From contig DAHWJX010000096.1 of the NCBI GenBank assembly GCA_027343965.1, positions 1 through 16,418 on the forward strand: a stretch of DNA of 16,418 nucleotides. The letters run 5' to 3'. The notes beneath the pieces are model-generated. The model was given only the letters and a program-made list of their open reading frames with translations, made no database searches and had not been told where the DNA came from. The position numbers were made by a program, and so were the translations under genes. Within the stretch, counting starts at the first letter, position 1. Each line of letters opens with the position of its first letter. This DNA is from JAKACU01 sp021821185 (GTDB lineage Bacteria; Bacillota; Bacilli; Alicyclobacillales; SLC66). This document shows, piece after piece, positions 14,871 to 16,418 of this stretch.

Positions 14871-14897
14871 TGGTCACAACGTGGTCACGGTGATCAC
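14871..14897. repeat. Three TGRTCAC repeats at the integrase 3' end
   Basis: TGGTCAC (14871-14877), TGGTCAC (14882-14888) and TGATCAC (14891-14897) follow one another with steps of 11 and 9 bases, about one helical turn. The last copy includes the palindrome GTGATCAC and overlaps the integrase stop codon. They lie between the att-like core and int, where arm-type binding sites for integrase or excisionase are usually found. Their role is inferred from position. Confidence 0.5.
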
Positions 14898-16045
14898 ATG
14901 ACCGACTTATCGTCTTTTTCTGTCTCTGAAAATAACTCATCTGCAAACTTCGCCGCCGCCTTTTCTTGTAGTCCTGGCATGACGTGGCTGTTTGTGTCCA
15001 AAGTGATGCCAATGTACGCGTGACCAAGCCGTTCAGACACAACTTTCGGATGAACGCCTTGCAGCAACATTAACGAAGCGTGCGTATGCCTCAGATCATG
15101 GAATCGTATTTTTGGTACATCTGACTCCTCTAAATACTTGTACCAGCTACGATCTAAACTTCTCGCGGTTACAAACGTTCCGAATCGTGTAGCAACGACT
15201 AAATCGTTATCTTGATACTCTTGACCCAACATGAGTTTTTCTTGTGCCTGTTGGCGTTTGTGACGCTTTAAGGCTTCCACCAATTGAGCAGGAATCGCAA
15301 TTGCCCGTTTGCCATGCTCAGTTTTCGGCGCTTGGAACTCCGAACCTTTGCCCGTATAACTCAAAGTCTGGCGGACAGAAATCACACTTTACTCGAAGTC
15401 AACATTTTGCCACCGCAAGCCTAAAACTTCGCCCTTACGCATCCCTGTCATGATTGCCAGCAGAAACACGATGTAGTACCGACCTTCACGGCAAGCATTC
15501 AAGAATTTTGCAGCTTCTTTTTGCGTCCACACCGTAAACTGCACGTTCTTAGCCCGTGGCGGATCGACTAGCTTAGCCACATTCCGATTCAACAAACCCC
15601 ACTTCATCGCACGATCAAGCGCCTCCTGTAACACGATATGAATGTGTAGGATTGACCTGTTTGATAGCGGCTTGTCCAGTTTTTGCAGTTTGGTATAATA
15701 CTTCTGCAACTGGATCGGCGTCAAGTCCGTCAACTTCGCTTTTCCAAGATGAGGAACAATGTGCTTTTTCACTAACCACGCATATGAGCGATACGTACTC
15801 TTTCTAACTGTCGACTCTTTGCTTGCCAGCCATTGCTCCAAGAAATCAGTCACTGTTACCCGGTCAGATTGATCAAACAGCCCATCTTCGGCATCCGTAA
15901 TCATTTTCGTCAATGCCGCTTCCGCCTCTTTTCTAGTCGCAAACCCCCTTTTCCTTTTCTGCCGCCGTTTTCCCGTTGCTGGATCAATGCCCAAATCAAA
16001 GGTTACACACCAGCTAGAACCATACTTTTTCACGCTACCTCTCAC
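14894..16045 (-). pseudogene. int: Phage/ICE-type tyrosine integrase, inactivated by a nonsense codon
   Basis: Site-specific tyrosine recombinase of the Tn916/phage type, 383 codons if read through. Order: an N-terminal AP2-like arm-binding domain (about 1-50, GSSWCVTFDLGIDPATGKRR), a SAM-like core-binding domain (about 65-160), then the catalytic domain. Catalytic residues seen are R203 (TGMRKGEVLGL), H316 and R319 (HDLRHTH) and H342 (RLGH). An in-frame TAA at 15389-15391 (codon 219) splits it into 218-aa and 163-aa parts; reading resumes in the same frame, so this is a point mutation. The nucleophile position in the LDTxSHVMPG motif is Asn (AAC, 14990-14992), where relatives have Tyr. GTG at 16043-16045 with AAGGGGGTG 8 bases upstream is the likely start. 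GTG at 15385 could start the second fragment only without a proper binding site. Confidence 0.92.
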
Positions 16046-16070
16046 CTCTGTATCACCCCCTTTCCAATCT

Positions 16071-16244
16071 CTATGATACGCTTCCGCCGTGTGAAAACCA
16101 CTCTTCTATTGCACGATGAGAAAAACGTAATTGTCTTCCAATCCTCACATGAGGGATCAAATTTTGCCGAGCTAACGAATACACACGATCTTTACTCAAA
16201 CTCAACATTTCCGCCACTTCTTCGGCCATTAACAACCGTTCCAT
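16071..16244 (-). CDS. xis: Excisionase-family DNA-binding protein
   Basis: Small winged helix-turn-helix protein of the excisionase/BldC-like (MerR-fold) family, which bends DNA at att sites and biases integrase towards excision. The product is 57 aa from ATG 16242-16244 (MERLLMAEEVAEMLSLSKDR). GGAGGTG lies 6 bases upstream, so this ATG is preferred over the in-frame GTG at 16257-16259. The family pattern is clear: LMAEEVAEMLSLSKDRVYSL forms the helix-turn-helix, and IPHVRIGRQLRFSHRAIEEW forms the wing and last helix. It ends 25 bases before the integrase start and is likely co-transcribed with it. A terminator lies just before its binding site. Confidence 0.88.
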   Translation of the reverse strand: MERLLMAEEVAEMLSLSKDRVYSLARQNLIPHVRIGRQLRFSHRAIEEWFSHGGSVS

Positions 16245-16259
16245 ACGGCTCACCTCCAC

Positions 16260-16290
16260 AAAAAAGCGCTCTCACTCAATGTGAGAACGC
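16260..16290 (-). terminator. Rho-independent terminator just upstream of the excisionase gene
   Basis: GCGcTCTCAC (16266-16275) pairs with GTGAGAaCGC (16281-16290), nine pairs with one mismatch around a 5-base loop. On the minus strand it is followed by six U residues (16260-16265). It ends the small membrane-protein gene to the right. Its U-tract touches the excisionase ribosome binding site (16251-16257), leaving no room for a separate promoter between them. Confidence 0.83.
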
Positions 16291-16300
16291 CAATTGTATT

Positions 16301-16418
16301 TCAGTCTTTCTTCTTTTTATCCCGTTTTCGCTCATACAGTGAAACAATGAGAAACACGATTATCGCGATGAATATAGCAATCCCAGAGTTTATTACCAGC
16401 GACCATCCCCAATTTTGA
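16301..16418 (-). CDS. C-terminal part of a small membrane protein (runs off the window)
   Basis: Open frame of at least 38 codons ending at TGA 16301-16303, with its start beyond the window. The visible product has one hydrophobic segment (SGIAIFIAIIVFLIVSLY) followed by a very basic tail (ERKRDKKKKD), a single-pass protein with its C-terminus in the cytoplasm. There is no in-frame start codon in the visible part. Such short membrane proteins are common near int/xis modules, and the function is unknown. A terminator follows 11 bases after the stop. Confidence 0.6.
   Translation of the reverse strand, partial: QNWGWSLVINSGIAIFIAIIVFLIVSLYERKRDKKKKD

Larger units (their letters stand above)
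14764..16418. mobile_element. Left end of an integrated element (phage or ICE/island)
   Basis: A tRNA 3'-half-like sequence, an integrase gene reading towards it, and an excisionase gene just upstream form the classic end module of a tRNA-targeted integrative element. Only this end is in the window; the element would extend past 16418. The integrase gene is broken, so the element is probably fixed unless another recombinase acts on it. Cargo and type (prophage, ICE or island) cannot be told from this piece. Confidence 0.7.

Noticed and set aside
1..16418. CRISPR arrays, rRNA genes and complete insertion sequences
   Set aside because: No regularly spaced repeats, rRNA-like sequence, or transposase gene with terminal inverted repeats was seen.

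Overview
The window looks like chromosomal DNA of a Gram-positive Bacillota species, probably in the Bacillales. The evidence is the strong AAGGAGG-type ribosome binding sites, the use of TTG and GTG starts, the clustered U-tract terminators, and the style of the respiratory nitrate reductase, hemerythrin and MerA proteins. A group such as Alicyclobacillaceae would fit, but nothing in the sequence fixes the genus. Almost every gene is on the minus strand, so transcription runs from high to low coordinates.

Right end to left: (1) About 14760-16418 is the left end of an integrated genetic element. It holds the end of a small membrane protein gene, an excisionase-like gene, a tyrosine integrase gene broken by a nonsense codon that has also lost its catalytic tyrosine, a cluster of short repeats, and a tRNA 3'-half-like sequence that is the likely attachment site. 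(2) About 12947-14755 holds a two-gene ABC-2 exporter preceded by the last 39 codons of a truncated gene, probably its regulator. (3) 11014-12678 is a mercuric reductase (merA) with no merR or mercury transporter gene beside it. (4) About 9750-11010 is a decayed stretch with no convincing intact gene. It has a remnant of a luciferase-like flavin monooxygenase, two unidentified open frames and several strong hairpins, one of them a minus-strand terminator. (5) 274-9729 is a compact operon for anaerobic nitrate respiration: narK, a hemerythrin-like gene, a small DUF4351-like gene, narG, narH, narJ, narI and moaA. (6) A tRNA-Gly(CCC) gene with its own promoter and terminator lies at the left end.

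How the operon works together: NarK brings in nitrate and exports nitrite. NarGHI reduces nitrate at the membrane with electrons from menaquinol, NarJ loads the molybdenum cofactor into NarG, and MoaA starts synthesis of that cofactor. The hemerythrin-like protein probably deals with O2 or NO arising during nitrate respiration. The small gene between it and narG has no known role. Adjacent genes overlap by 14, 14 and 11 bases from the hemerythrin gene to narH, which suggests translational coupling.

The most unusual points are the small coupled protein in front of narG, the doubly disabled integrase next to an apparent deletion junction, and a terminator that abuts the ribosome binding site of the excisionase gene.
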